From the NCBI GenBank assembly GCA_017308515.1, contig JAFKEN010000006.1, positions 168,479 to 232,478 on the forward strand: a stretch of DNA of 64,000 nucleotides, read 5' to 3'. Both the position numbers and the translations under genes were made by a program. The notes under the pieces are model-generated. The model was not told where the DNA came from. It saw nothing but the letters and a program-made list of their open reading frames with translations, and made no database searches. Every line of letters starts with the position of its first letter. The first letter of the stretch is position 1. The DNA comes from Actinomycetales bacterium. Lineage in GTDB: Bacteria > Actinomycetota > Actinomycetes > Actinomycetales > Microbacteriaceae. Shown here in pieces: positions 45,807 to 54,946 of the stretch.

Positions 45807-46859
45807 GTGCTCGCGACCCTGATCCACGCCCCCGGTGACATCCGCGTCGAGGAGGTGCCCGATCCGGTGCTCTCCGGCTCGGGTTGGGACGCCGTCGTGC
45901 GCGTCGTCGCGGCGTGCGTGTGCGGCTCGGACCTCTGGCCGTACCGCGGGGTCACCCCCACGACGAAGCCTCACCGCATGGGCCACGAGTTCGTCGGGGT
46001 CGTCGAGGAGGTCGGCGGGTCGGTCGCGCGCATCAAGGTCGGCGACTTCGTGATCGCGCCGTTCTACCGCTGCGACATGACCTGCGTGAACTGCCGCAAC
46101 GGGGTCAGCACCTCGTGCCTGCACGGCGGCTGGTGGGGCGAGCACGCGCAGGACGGGGGTTTCGCCGACGGGGGCCAGGGAACGAGAGTGCGCGTGCCGG
46201 ACGCCGACGGAACGCTCGTCGCCACTCCCGAGCCGCCGGCGCCCGAGCTCGTGCCGCACCTGCTGACGCTCGCCGACGTGATGGGGACCGGGCACCACGC
46301 CGCGGTCTCGGCGGGGGTGGGTGCGGGATCCACGGTCGCCGTCGTCGGCGACGGTGCGGTCGGTCTCTGCGCGGTCCTCGCGGCGCGCCGACTCGGGGCG
46401 AGCCGGATCGTCGCCATGAGCCGGCACGCGTCGCGACAGGAGGTCGCACGCGAGTTCGGCGCGACCGAGGTCGTGCCCGAACGCGGCGACGAGGGCATCG
46501 CGCGCCTGAAGGAGATGTTCGACGGCGTCGGGCCCGACCGCGTGCTCGAGTGCGTCGGCACGAAGGAGTCGATGGACCAGGCCCTGCGCTCCGCGCGCCC
46601 CGGCGGCCAGGTCGGCTTCGTCGGCGTGCCCAACGGCGGTCCGGAGCTGCCGATTCCGGTCATGTTCGGCACCAACGTGGGCGTGCGCGGTGGCGTCGCG
46701 CCCGTGCGCAACTACATCGAGGAGCTGCTGCCCGAAGTGCTCGACGGGCGCCTGCGGCCGGGGCGCGTCTTCGACCTCGAGCTGCCGCTCGCCGATGCGG
46801 CCGAGGCCTACGCCGCGATGGACGAGCGGCGCGCCATCAAGGTCCTGCTGCGCCCCTAG
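45807..46859 (+). CDS. Zinc-dependent alcohol dehydrogenase family protein
   Basis: This 350-residue medium-chain dehydrogenase has the catalytic zinc ligands in CVCGSDLW and GHEFVG, a four-Cys structural zinc loop (CDMTCVNCRNGVSTSC), and the nucleotide-binding motif VAVVGDGAVGLCAV. It oxidises or reduces an alcohol or aldehyde with NAD(P). The substrate is not identifiable. Leaderless GTG start; single gene immediately after the sugar locus but with its own promoter. Confidence 0.87.
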   Translation: MLATLIHAPGDIRVEEVPDPVLSGSGWDAVVRVVAACVCGSDLWPYRGVTPTTKPHRMGHEFVGVVEEVGGSVARIKVGDFVIAPFYRCDMTCVNCRNGVSTSCLHGGWWGEHAQDGGFADGGQGTRVRVPDADGTLVATPEPPAPELVPHLLTLADVMGTGHHAAVSAGVGAGSTVAVVGDGAVGLCAVLAARRLGASRIVAMSRHASRQEVAREFGATEVVPERGDEGIARLKEMFDGVGPDRVLECVGTKESMDQALRSARPGGQVGFVGVPNGGPELPIPVMFGTNVGVRGGVAPVRNYIEELLPEVLDGRLRPGRVFDLELPLADAAEAYAAMDERRAIKVLLRP

Positions 46860-46919
46860 GCTCTCCGGTGGTCGCGTCGCGCCCTCCGCTCGGAGTCGGT
46901 CGGTTCGGGCGGTCGCGAC

Positions 46920-47933
46920 TCAGGCGAACGCCGGCAGCACCTCGCGCTCGAACAGCTCGATGCCCGAGCGGTCGTAGGCGGCCTCCGGGAAGTAGAGGAT
47001 CGTGTAGCCCAGCCCGAGCTTCTCGCGCTCCTGCAGCAGCGCGATCCACTGCTCGGGAGTCCCGCCGATGCCCTCCTTGTGGCCCGGGCCGCGGAACTGG
47101 GCGACGTACTCGGCGGCCTTCTGGTCGCCGATATAGGGAGCGACGCGCGCCTCGATCGCGTCGACGCGGCTCTGCACCTCCGCCGGGGTCGGTGCGATCA
47201 CGACGTTGAAGTTGCTCGACCGGGTGATCGCGTCGAAATCGGTGCCGAGACTCTCGCAGTGCCCGCGCAGGATCCCGCTCTTGCGGGCGAACTCCTCGGC
47301 GCCGCCGTTGAAGTTCGTGTACTGCGCGTACTGCGCCGCGATCTTCAGCGTCACCTTCTCGCCGCCGCCGGCGACCCAGACGGGGATCCCGTGCTCGTGC
47401 CCGCCGACCGACTGCAGCGGCTGCGGGTGCACCTTCGCCCCCGCCACCTGGGAGAACTCGCCGTCGAGGGCGGCCTCGCCGGTGCGCCAGGCCTGCGTCA
47501 TGATCTCGACGCCCTCGCGCAGCATCCGCAGCCGCTCGGGCGCCTCGGGGAAGCCGTAGCCGTAGGCGCGCCACTCGTGCTCGTACCAGCCCGCGCCGAT
47601 GCCCATCTCGACCCGGCCGCCCGAGATGACGTCGACGGTCGCCGCGACCTTCGCCAGGTAGGCGGGGTTGCGGTAGGCGACGCAGGTGCACATCTGCCCG
47701 AGACGGATGCGCTTGGTCGTCGCCGCGTAGGCGGCCATGAGCGTCCAGGCCTCGTGCACGGCCTCGTCGGTCGGCGCGGGGACCGGGTGGAAGTGGTCGT
47801 ACACCCACAGCGACTCCCACGGGCCGCTGTCGGCGGCCTGCGCGAGGTCGTGCATGACCGCCCAGTGCTTCGCGGGGTCGATGCCGACGAGGTCGTGCCG
47901 CCAGCCCTGGGGGATGAAGAGTCCGAAGCGCAT
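46920..47933 (-). CDS. LLM-class flavin/F420-dependent oxidoreductase
   Basis: This 337-residue luciferase-like TIM barrel begins MRFGLFIPQGW and has VWVYDHF-type LWVYDHFHPVP, LGQMCTCVAYRNPAYLAKVAATVDVISGGRVEMGIGAGWYEHEW. Actinobacterial members of this subgroup usually use F420. The substrate is unknown. A TAGGCT box (minus strand, 47941-47946) seven bases before the ATG points to a leaderless transcript. Confidence 0.87.
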   Translation of the reverse strand: MRFGLFIPQGWRHDLVGIDPAKHWAVMHDLAQAADSGPWESLWVYDHFHPVPAPTDEAVHEAWTLMAAYAATTKRIRLGQMCTCVAYRNPAYLAKVAATVDVISGGRVEMGIGAGWYEHEWRAYGYGFPEAPERLRMLREGVEIMTQAWRTGEAALDGEFSQVAGAKVHPQPLQSVGGHEHGIPVWVAGGGEKVTLKIAAQYAQYTNFNGGAEEFARKSGILRGHCESLGTDFDAITRSSNFNVVIAPTPAEVQSRVDAIEARVAPYIGDQKAAEYVAQFRGPGHKEGIGGTPEQWIALLQEREKLGLGYTILYFPEAAYDRSGIELFEREVLPAFA

Positions 47934-47968
47934 GGGTTCCAGCCTAGGCCGGGCGCGGAACCGGCCGA

Positions 47969-49669
47969 CTACTCCGTCGCCGTCGCGCCGTCCTCGATCA
48001 AGCTGTCGCGCACCTTCTTGCGCAGCACCTTGCCGATGAGCGACTTCGGCAGCTCGTCGACGAAGAACACCTGGCGCGGCGCCTTGTAGCGCGACATGTT
48101 GTCGCGCGCCCACGCCCGCAGCGCCTCGGCGTCGACGCTCGCGCCCGCCTCGCGGACCACGACCGCGACGACCTCCTCGCCGTTGCGGGCACTCGGGAGC
48201 CCGACGATCGCGACATCGGCGACGCCGTCGTAGTGGCGCAGCGCATCCTCGACCTCGGAGGGGGCGACGTTGAAGCCGCCCGTGATGACGAGCTCCTTGA
48301 TGCGGTCGACGATCGTGACGAACCCCTGTTCGTCGATCGTGACGATGTCGCCGGTGCGGAACCAGCCGTCGACGAAGACCTCCTCGGTCTCCTCCCGCTT
48401 CTTCCAGTAGCCGCTCATCACCTGCGGGCCGCGCACGAGCAGCTCGCCGGGCGCGCCGGGGGCGACGTCCTCGGTCGGCTTCTCGGGATCCACCACCCGC
48501 ACCTCGGTGTTCGGCAGCGGAAGACCGACGGTGCCCTGCTTGCGGTTCTCGGCCACCGGGTTGGCCATGAGCACCGGACTCGTCTCGCTCAGGCCGTAGC
48601 CCTCGACGAGATAGCCCCCGGTGAGCTCCTCCCAGGGCGAGATGACCGACTGCGACAGCGGCATCGCGCCCGAGATGGCGATCTGGATCCCGCGCAGCGA
48701 GACGCCCTTCTCCTTGGCGGCCGTCGTCAGCCGCTCGTAGATCGGCGGTACGGCCGGGAGGAAGGTCGGCGGGCGCTTCCTGATGACCGGCAGCACGAGG
48801 TCGGGGTCGAAGCGCGGGAACAGCACGAGCCGGGCGCCCATGCTCATCGCGAAGGTGAGGCAGAGGGTGAGGCCGTAGGCGTGGAACAGCGGCAGCACCG
48901 CGTGCACGCTCGCCGAGCCGCGCTCGATCGTCGGCACCCAGGCGCGCGCCTGCGCCGCGTTGACGCCGAGGTTGAGATGGCTGAGGGTGGCGCCCTTCGG
49001 GTGCCCCGTGGTGCCCGAGGTGTACTGGATGAGCGCGACGTCGTCGACGCCGGGTCGCGGCACCTTCGCGGCGATCGGCGCACTCTCGAGCAGGGTCTCC
49101 CAGCGGGTCGTGCCCCGGACCTTCGCGGTGAGCTCGGCCCGCTGCGTGCGCGCCGCGGGGATCGGCAGCCGCAGCAGGAACCGCAGCCGGCCCGGCATCG
49201 CGCGCGTCATGTCGACGGAGACGATGTGCTGCACCGCGAGGTCGGCCGGGAAGGCCTGGATCTCGTCGACCAGCTTGTCCCAGGCGATCACGACGGTCGC
49301 GCCGTGATCCTCGAACTGGTGGCGCAGCTCCCGCGGCGTGTAGAGCGGGTTGTGCTCGATGACGATCGCGCCCAGCCGCAGGATCGCGTAGAACGCGACC
49401 ACGTGCTGCGGGCAGTTCGGCAGGATGAGCGCGACGGGGTCGCCCTTCTGCACCCCGAGCACGCGCAGCCCCTCGGCGGCCCGGTCGATCTGCGCGCCGA
49501 GCTCGGCGTAGCTCCACTCCCGACCGAAGAACTCGAGCGCGACCTGCTCGGGGAACTCGCGCACCGACTCCTCGATGAGGTCGGCGAGCGATCCGGTCGG
49601 CAGCGGGATCTCGTGCGGCACGCCCTCGGCGTAGGAGTCGAGCCAGGGCTTGGTCGGATCGGTCGGCAC
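47969..49669 (-). CDS. Long-chain fatty-acid-CoA ligase
   Basis: This 566-residue ANL-superfamily enzyme has the AMP-binding P-loop YTSGTTGHPKGATLSH, the VEGYGLSETSP motif, DGWFRTGDI and the C-terminal catalytic Lys in PKSLIGKVLRK. It activates fatty acids to acyl-CoA through an adenylate. Leaderless GTG start: its -10 TAGGCT begins with the TAG stop codon of the upstream threonine aldolase gene. Confidence 0.9.
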   Translation of the reverse strand: MPTDPTKPWLDSYAEGVPHEIPLPTGSLADLIEESVREFPEQVALEFFGREWSYAELGAQIDRAAEGLRVLGVQKGDPVALILPNCPQHVVAFYAILRLGAIVIEHNPLYTPRELRHQFEDHGATVVIAWDKLVDEIQAFPADLAVQHIVSVDMTRAMPGRLRFLLRLPIPAARTQRAELTAKVRGTTRWETLLESAPIAAKVPRPGVDDVALIQYTSGTTGHPKGATLSHLNLGVNAAQARAWVPTIERGSASVHAVLPLFHAYGLTLCLTFAMSMGARLVLFPRFDPDLVLPVIRKRPPTFLPAVPPIYERLTTAAKEKGVSLRGIQIAISGAMPLSQSVISPWEELTGGYLVEGYGLSETSPVLMANPVAENRKQGTVGLPLPNTEVRVVDPEKPTEDVAPGAPGELLVRGPQVMSGYWKKREETEEVFVDGWFRTGDIVTIDEQGFVTIVDRIKELVITGGFNVAPSEVEDALRHYDGVADVAIVGLPSARNGEEVVAVVVREAGASVDAEALRAWARDNMSRYKAPRQVFFVDELPKSLIGKVLRKKVRDSLIEDGATATE

Positions 49670-49675
49670 CGGATC

Positions 49676-49681
49676 AGCCTA
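49676..49681 (-). promoter_or_regulatory. -10 TAGGCT overlapping a stop codon (acyl-CoA ligase gene)
   Basis: On the minus strand TAGGCT lies six bases before GTG (49669). Its first three bases are the TAG stop of the threonine aldolase gene (49679-49681). Confidence 0.55.
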
Positions 49682-50743
49682 GGCGCGTGCGAATTCCTCC
49701 CGCACGATGTCGACGAAGCCGTCGACGTCGGCCTCGGTCGTGTCCCACGCGGTCATCCAGCGCACCTGGCCGGCGGCGCGATCCCAGTCGTAGAAGCGGG
49801 CGCGCTCGCGGATCCGGTCGGCGACGGCGTTCGGCAGCACCGCGAAGACCGCGTTCGCCTCCGTGGGCTGCGAGAACGAGAGTCCGGGGATCCCGGCCTC
49901 CTCGAGCGCGGAGCGCAGCCGCGCCGCCATCGCGTTCGCGTGCGCGGCGGAGCGCAGCCCGAGGTCGTCGTCGAACAGCGCGAGCAGCTGCGCGGAGAGG
50001 AAGCGCATCTTGCTCGAGAGCTGCATGAACGACTTGCGCAGCCGGATCAGCCCCTCCGCCCGGCCGGGGTTGAGCACGACGACCGCCTCCGCGCCGAGCA
50101 GCCCGTTCTTCGTGCCGCCGAGGCTCAGCACGTCGACGCCGGCCGCGGTGGTGAACTCGGCGAGCGAGCACTCGAGCGCCGCGGCGGCGTTCCAGACCCG
50201 CGCGCCGTCCAGGTGCAGCGCGAGCCCGCGCGCGTGCGAGTCGTCCGCGAGGGCGCGCACCTGCGTGGGCGTGTAGACGGTGCCGAGCTCGGTGGTCTGC
50301 GTGATGCTCACGGCGCTCGGGCGCGCGCGATGCTCGTCGTCGCCGCCCCAGGCCTCGGTCGCGACGAGCTCGGGCGTGAGCTTGCCGTCGGGGGTCGGCA
50401 CCGGCAGCAGCTTGAGCCCGGCGACCTTCTCGGGTGCGCCCGCCTCGTCGGTGTGGATGTGCGCCGTCGCGGTGCAGATCACGGCGCCCCAGCGCGGCAC
50501 GGTCGCGGTCAGCCCGGTGACGTTCGCGCCGGTGCCGTTGAACACCGGCCACACTTCGGCCTCGGGAGCGCCGAACACCTCCCGCACGGTCTCGACGAGG
50601 CGCGCGGTGTAGGCGTCCTCGCCGTAGGCGATCTGGTGGCCGCCGTTCGCCTCCACGATCGCCGCGAGCACCTCCGGGTGCACGCCCGCGTAGTTGTCGG
50701 AGGCGAAGACCCGGTGCCGCGGGTCGTGGAGCGGGCCGGTCAC
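49679..50743 (-). CDS. Low-specificity threonine aldolase-type PLP enzyme
   Basis: This 354-residue fold-type I PLP enzyme has FASDNYAGVHPEVL, the PLP-ring region HLDGARVWNAA and the Schiff-base Lys in SLGGTKNGLLGAEAVV. It cleaves threonine or related beta-hydroxy amino acids to glycine and an aldehyde. GTG start overlapping the DUF1232 gene by 4 bases. Confidence 0.87.
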   Translation of the reverse strand: MTGPLHDPRHRVFASDNYAGVHPEVLAAIVEANGGHQIAYGEDAYTARLVETVREVFGAPEAEVWPVFNGTGANVTGLTATVPRWGAVICTATAHIHTDEAGAPEKVAGLKLLPVPTPDGKLTPELVATEAWGGDDEHRARPSAVSITQTTELGTVYTPTQVRALADDSHARGLALHLDGARVWNAAAALECSLAEFTTAAGVDVLSLGGTKNGLLGAEAVVVLNPGRAEGLIRLRKSFMQLSSKMRFLSAQLLALFDDDLGLRSAAHANAMAARLRSALEEAGIPGLSFSQPTEANAVFAVLPNAVADRIRERARFYDWDRAAGQVRWMTAWDTTEADVDGFVDIVREEFARA

Positions 50744-50973
50744 TCGCCGGGCACGCCCGGGTTGGCCCCGGCCGGTCCGGTCGCCCCGCCGGGGCGCTTC
50801 CGGCCCGACAGCAGCGTCGCGATGATGCCGGCGACCGCGGCGATGCCGGCGACCGCGTCGTCGGCGATGCCGAGCGGCCCGAGGAAGTCGGGGATCACGT
50901 CGATCGGGCTCACGCCGTAGACGATCGCGGCGACGGCGATCAGCACGATCGCGACGACCTTCCGCTTGTCCAT
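50740..50973 (-). CDS. Small DUF1232 membrane protein
   Basis: This 77-residue protein carries the DUF1232 (YkvA-like) motif YGVSPIDVIPDFLGPLGIADD between two hydrophobic helices and has a Gly/Pro-rich tail. The function of the family is unknown. The -10 TAGCCT (50980-50985) six bases before its ATG starts with the TAG stop of the upstream DUF6421 gene. Translationally coupled to threonine aldolase. Confidence 0.8.
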   Translation of the reverse strand: MDKRKVVAIVLIAVAAIVYGVSPIDVIPDFLGPLGIADDAVAGIAAVAGIIATLLSGRKRPGGATGPAGANPGVPGE

Positions 50974-50979
50974 GGGTTC

Positions 50980-50985
50980 AGGCTA
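50980..50985 (-). promoter_or_regulatory. -10 TAGCCT overlapping a stop codon (DUF1232 gene)
   Basis: TAGCCT on the minus strand, six bases before the ATG. The TAG is also the DUF6421 stop codon (50983-50985). Confidence 0.55.
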
Positions 50986-52386
50986 GCCGCGCCCCGTGAT
51001 CCCCGCGACGCCTTCGATGGTGGGCGCCATCTTCTTGGCGAGAGCCTCGTAGAACATCGAGAGCGGGAACTCGTCGTCGAGCACGGCGTCGGTGTAGCCC
51101 TTCGGCGCGCCCGCGAGCACCTCGTCGGGGAGCCCGCGCGCCCACGCGCTCGCCGGGTGCGGGGTCAGGGTGGCGCGCACCAGCTCGTAGGCCGCGAGCC
51201 AGTGCACGGTCTTCGGCCGGTCGATGCTGCGCCAGTAGAGCTCGTTGATCGCGTCGGAGAGCTCGAGCACGCGCGCCGGCAGCGCCTCCCAGTCGATCGC
51301 GAGCTCGGTGTCGGTCCAGTGCAGGGCGCCGTGCTGGTGCAGCCACGCGAACAGTAGCTGGCCGCCGAGCCCGTCGTAGTTGCGGGTGCGCGAGCCGGTG
51401 AGCGGGAAGCGGAAGATCCGGTCGAACAGCACCGCCTGCTGCACGAGGCGGGCGCGGTCGCGCACGCCCTCGTCGACCGAGGCGTCGGCGGCGATCGCGA
51501 CGCACTCGCGGAACGCCGTCAGGTCGCAGCGCAGCTCCTCGAGCGAGTAGAGGAAGTAGGGCATGCGCTGCTTGATCATGAACGGGTCGAAGGGCAGGTC
51601 GCCGCGCATGTGGGAGCGGTCGTGGATGAGGTCCCACATGACGAAGACCTGCTCGGCGAGATCCTGATCGGCGAGCAGCCGTGCCGTGCCCTCGGGCAGG
51701 TCGAGTTTCGTGATCGCCGCCGCCTCGCGCACGACCGCGCGGAACCGGGCCGCCTCGCGATCCTGGAAGATCGCGCCCCAGGTGAAGGGCGGGATCTCGC
51801 GCATGGCGACCGTCTCGGGGAACAGCACCGCCGAGTCGGTGTCGTAGCCGGGCGTGAAGTCGATCAGGCGCAGCGAGAGGAACAGCTTGTTCGCGTAGCG
51901 GGTCTCGAGCTCGGCGATGAACGCGGGCCAGATCGTCTCGACGAGGAGCGCCTCGACGAGCCGGTCGCGGGAGCCGTTCTGGGTGTACATCGGGAACACC
52001 ACGAGGTGGCGCAGCCCGTCGACGCGGTGCGCCGCCGGGTCGAAGGCGACGAGCGAGTCGTAGAAGTCGGGCACGCCGAAGCCCTCCGCGGCCCAGCGCT
52101 CGAAGTCCGCGATCGACTGCGCGAGGTAGGCGGCGTCGTGCGGGAACGCGGGCGCGAGCGCGCGGAGGCCGGCGACGATCCCCGCCACGTGGCGGCGGGC
52201 GGCCTCGGCATCCGCGTCGGGCGTCGCGGAGTCGGCGGCGAGCGCACCGTCGTGCTGCTGCAGCTCGCGCAGGGCGAGCACCGAGCTCTTCAGCAGGGCC
52301 CAGGCCTCGCTGTGCTCGGCGCGCGAGGCGTCCTCGACGACCTCCGGCTGGCCGACGATCGCGGGGCGGGGCTGGGTGATCGACAT
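50983..52386 (-). CDS. DUF6421 family protein
   Basis: This 467-residue soluble protein is of an actinobacterial family with no established function. Conserved-looking stretches include YTQNGSRDRLVEALLVETIWPAFIAELE, FTPGYDTDSAVLFPETVAMREIPPFTWGAIFQDREA and WDLIHDRSHMRGDLPFDPFMIKQRMPYFLYSLEELRCDL. The His/Asp/Glu content suggests a metal-dependent enzyme, but this is speculative. An SD (AGAGGAGG) precedes the ATG and a TAGCGT box lies further upstream, so unlike its neighbours it has a leader. Confidence 0.75.
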   Translation of the reverse strand: MSITQPRPAIVGQPEVVEDASRAEHSEAWALLKSSVLALRELQQHDGALAADSATPDADAEAARRHVAGIVAGLRALAPAFPHDAAYLAQSIADFERWAAEGFGVPDFYDSLVAFDPAAHRVDGLRHLVVFPMYTQNGSRDRLVEALLVETIWPAFIAELETRYANKLFLSLRLIDFTPGYDTDSAVLFPETVAMREIPPFTWGAIFQDREAARFRAVVREAAAITKLDLPEGTARLLADQDLAEQVFVMWDLIHDRSHMRGDLPFDPFMIKQRMPYFLYSLEELRCDLTAFRECVAIAADASVDEGVRDRARLVQQAVLFDRIFRFPLTGSRTRNYDGLGGQLLFAWLHQHGALHWTDTELAIDWEALPARVLELSDAINELYWRSIDRPKTVHWLAAYELVRATLTPHPASAWARGLPDEVLAGAPKGYTDAVLDDEFPLSMFYEALAKKMAPTIEGVAGITGRG

Positions 52387-52526
52387 GCTGCCTCCTCTCC
52401 CTCACCACGCTAGGCAGGAGGGCGCGACGCAGGATGCCGTCCGGCGCAGCTTCGGTGCGTCGCCGGTCACGGGGCGCAGCGTTCCCTCCGCCGCACGCCG
52501 GATCGATGCGGGAGGCGGTGCGCCCG

Positions 52527-52532
52527 TAGCCT
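52527..52532 (+). promoter_or_regulatory. -10 box TAGCCT, leaderless AEC transporter gene
   Basis: TAGCCT lies six bases before ATG at 52539. Confidence 0.5.
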
Positions 52533-52538
52533 GGCGGG

Positions 52539-53465
52539 ATGGCGGGCGTCGTGATCGGGTTCGCGATCATCGCCGTCGTGATCGGCACGGGCTACCTGGT
52601 GGGCCGCAGCGGGCTGCTCGGCGAGCACGCGGAGTTCGTGCTCAACCGGCTCGCCTTCTTCGTGCTGACGCCCGCGCTGCTGTTCACGGTGCTCCTCGAG
52701 GCCGACGTGCACGCGCTCTTCTCGACCCAGCTGCCCGTCGCCGTCGCCGCCGCGTTCACCACGATCGCGCTCTTCGTCGCGGTCTCACGCGCGGCGTGGC
52801 CGCGCGGCGTCGCCGAGACGACGGTCGGGGCGCTCGCCGCCGGCTATCAGAACGCCGGCTACCTCGGCATCCCGCTGTCGGCGTACGTGCTGGGTTCCGC
52901 CGCGGCGACGACGCCGATCATCCTCCTGCAGCTCATCGTGCTCGCCCCGATCGGCCTGACCCTGCTCGATCTCTCCACGAGCGGGCGGCTGTCGTGGCGG
53001 AGGGTTCTGCTGCAGCCCGTGCGCAATCCGCTCATCATCGCCGCGGCGCTCGGGCTCGTCCTCAACCTCGGCGGGGTGCGATTGCCCGGCCCGGTCCTGC
53101 AACCCGTCGAGCTGGTCGGTGCGGCGGCGGTCCCGGTGATCCTGATCAATTTCGGGCTCTCGCTGCACGGCACGCGGATCCTCCAGGCGGGCCCCGACCG
53201 CCGTGGGGTCGTGCTGGCCGCGGTACTCAAGCTCGTCGCGATGCCGGTCGTCGCGTGGCTGGTCGCCGGGCCGCTGCTGGGACTGTCCGGCCACGACCTC
53301 TTCGCCGCCGTGGCGCTCGCCGCCCTGCCGACGGCGCAGAACGTCTTCGCCTACGCCCAGCGCTACGGTCGCGGCGTCGTGCTCGCGCGCGACGTCGTGC
53401 TCGTCACGACGCTCGGGTCGATTCCGGTCCTGCTCGTCGTCGCGGCACTGTTCGCGCCGCGGTAA
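52539..53465 (+). CDS. AEC-family transporter
   Basis: This 308-residue auxin-efflux-carrier-family protein has about ten membrane helices, with AGYQNAGYLGIPLSAYVLG and the C-terminal ALPTAQNVFAYAQRYG motifs. Bacterial members export malate, malonate or other organic acids. Single leaderless gene. The substrate is not identifiable. Confidence 0.85.
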   Translation: MAGVVIGFAIIAVVIGTGYLVGRSGLLGEHAEFVLNRLAFFVLTPALLFTVLLEADVHALFSTQLPVAVAAAFTTIALFVAVSRAAWPRGVAETTVGALAAGYQNAGYLGIPLSAYVLGSAAATTPIILLQLIVLAPIGLTLLDLSTSGRLSWRRVLLQPVRNPLIIAAALGLVLNLGGVRLPGPVLQPVELVGAAAVPVILINFGLSLHGTRILQAGPDRRGVVLAAVLKLVAMPVVAWLVAGPLLGLSGHDLFAAVALAALPTAQNVFAYAQRYGRGVVLARDVVLVTTLGSIPVLLVVAALFAPR

Positions 53466-53509
53466 CCGGGTCCGGCGCCGCCGTGCCCGGGCGCCGTGCC
53501 CCGGCGCGC

Positions 53510-54346
53510 CTAGAAGATCATCGGCCGGTCGTCGTCGCCCTCGTCGTCGAGCAGCTCGACGAGCACCGGCACGTGGTCGCTCGGGCCGTCGCCCTTGCGC
53601 TCGTCGCGGTGGATCGACGCGCCCGAGACCCGGTCGGCGAAGGCCGGGCTCCCCAGCACGAAGTCGATGCGCATCCCCTCGTTGCGGGGGAAGCGCAGCT
53701 GCTTGTAGTCCCAGAAGGTGTAGCCCTCGGGCACAAGCGGGCGCACGACGTCGGCGACGCCCGCCTGGAGCAGCCGCGCGAAGGCCTCGCGCTCGGGTGG
53801 CGAGATGTGGGTCGAGGCGCCGGGCACGAAGCTCGGGTCGCCCATGTCGGCGTCGGTCGGGGCGATGTTGAAGTCGCCGGTGAGCGCGAGCGGCAGCTCG
53901 GGCTCGGCCGAGAGCCACGACGCGGTCGCCTCGCGCAGCGCCTCGAGCCAGTCGAGCTTGTAGCGGTAGTGCGGGTCGTCGAGGCCGCGCCCGTTGGGCA
54001 CGTAGAGGCTCCACACGCGCACCCCGTCGACGGTCGCGCCGATCGCGCGCGCCTCGAGCGGCAGGTCGAGGCCCTCGTGCCCCTTGAGGAAGCCGGGCAT
54101 GCCGGGGAACGAGGTCTCCACCTCGCCCAGCCCGATCCGGCTCGCGAGCGCGACGCCGTTCCACTGGTTGAGCCCGTGCGCGGCCACCTCGTAGCCGGCC
54201 CGCTCGAACGCCTCGCGCGGGAACTGCTCGGGCGTGCACTTGATCTCCTGCATGGCCAGCACGTCGACGTCCTCGCGGACGGCCCAGTCGACGATGCGGG
54301 CCACGCGGCTGCGGACCGAGTTCACGTTCCAGGTCGCGATGCGCAT
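53510..54346 (-). CDS. xthA: Exodeoxyribonuclease III
   Basis: This 278-residue ExoIII/AP endonuclease has IATWNVNSVRSR, the metal-binding Glu in LAMQEIKC, LTGDFNIAPTDAD and the C-terminal SDHVPV. It repairs abasic sites and degrades the 3' ends of duplex DNA. Leaderless ATG: TAGCGT (minus, 54353-54358) lies six bases upstream. Divergent from pyrE, 51 bases away. Confidence 0.93.
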   Translation of the reverse strand: MRIATWNVNSVRSRVARIVDWAVREDVDVLAMQEIKCTPEQFPREAFERAGYEVAAHGLNQWNGVALASRIGLGEVETSFPGMPGFLKGHEGLDLPLEARAIGATVDGVRVWSLYVPNGRGLDDPHYRYKLDWLEALREATASWLSAEPELPLALTGDFNIAPTDADMGDPSFVPGASTHISPPEREAFARLLQAGVADVVRPLVPEGYTFWDYKQLRFPRNEGMRIDFVLGSPAFADRVSGASIHRDERKGDGPSDHVPVLVELLDDEGDDDRPMIF

Positions 54347-54384
54347 GGCGCCACGCTACCGGCGGTGACCGACCGGCCCGCCGG

Positions 54385-54390
54385 TATCGT
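54385..54390 (+). promoter_or_regulatory. -10 box TATCGT, leaderless pyrE
   Basis: TATCGT lies seven bases before GTG at 54398. Confidence 0.45.
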
Positions 54391-54397
54391 GGGGCGG

Positions 54398-54946
54398 GTG
54401 AGCGAGGATCGCGACCGGCTGATCGGCTTCATCCGCGACGAGGCGGTGTTCCACGGCGACTTCACGCTCACCTCGGGCGCCCGCGCGAGCTACTACGTCG
54501 ACCTGCGCAGGGTGAGCCTCGACCACCGCGTCGCGCCGCTCATCGGCCGGGTCATGGTGCCCCTCGTGGACGAGCTGGGGCCGGTCGACGCGGTCGGCGG
54601 GCTCACGATGGGCGCCGATCCGATCGCGGCCGCGGTGCTGCACCAGGGCGTCGCGATGGGGCGCGACTACGACGCCTTCGTCGTGCGCAAGGAGCCCAAG
54701 GATCACGGCCGCGGCAAGCAGGTCGAGGGCCCGGACCTCGCGGGCAAGCGCGTCGTCGTGCTGGAGGACACCTCGACCACCGGCGGGTCGCCGCTGAAGG
54801 CCATCGAGGCGCTGCGCGCCGTCGGCGCGGAGATCGCCGGGGTCGCCGTGGTCGTCGACCGCGCGACCGGCGCGCGCGAGCGCATCGAGGCGGAGGGGGT
54901 GCCGTACCGCGCGGCGCTCGGCCTGGAGGATCTGGGGCTCGCGTGA
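54398..54946 (+). CDS. pyrE: Orotate phosphoribosyltransferase
   Basis: This 182-residue PyrE has FTLTSGARASYYVDLRRV, GGLTMGADPIAAAV, the RKEPKDHGRGKQVEG flexible loop and the PRPP motif VVVLEDTSTTGGS. It makes OMP from orotate and PRPP in pyrimidine synthesis. GTG start. The stop overlaps the septum-formation gene (GTGA). Confidence 0.94.
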   Translation: MSEDRDRLIGFIRDEAVFHGDFTLTSGARASYYVDLRRVSLDHRVAPLIGRVMVPLVDELGPVDAVGGLTMGADPIAAAVLHQGVAMGRDYDAFVVRKEPKDHGRGKQVEGPDLAGKRVVVLEDTSTTGGSPLKAIEALRAVGAEIAGVAVVVDRATGARERIEAEGVPYRAALGLEDLGLA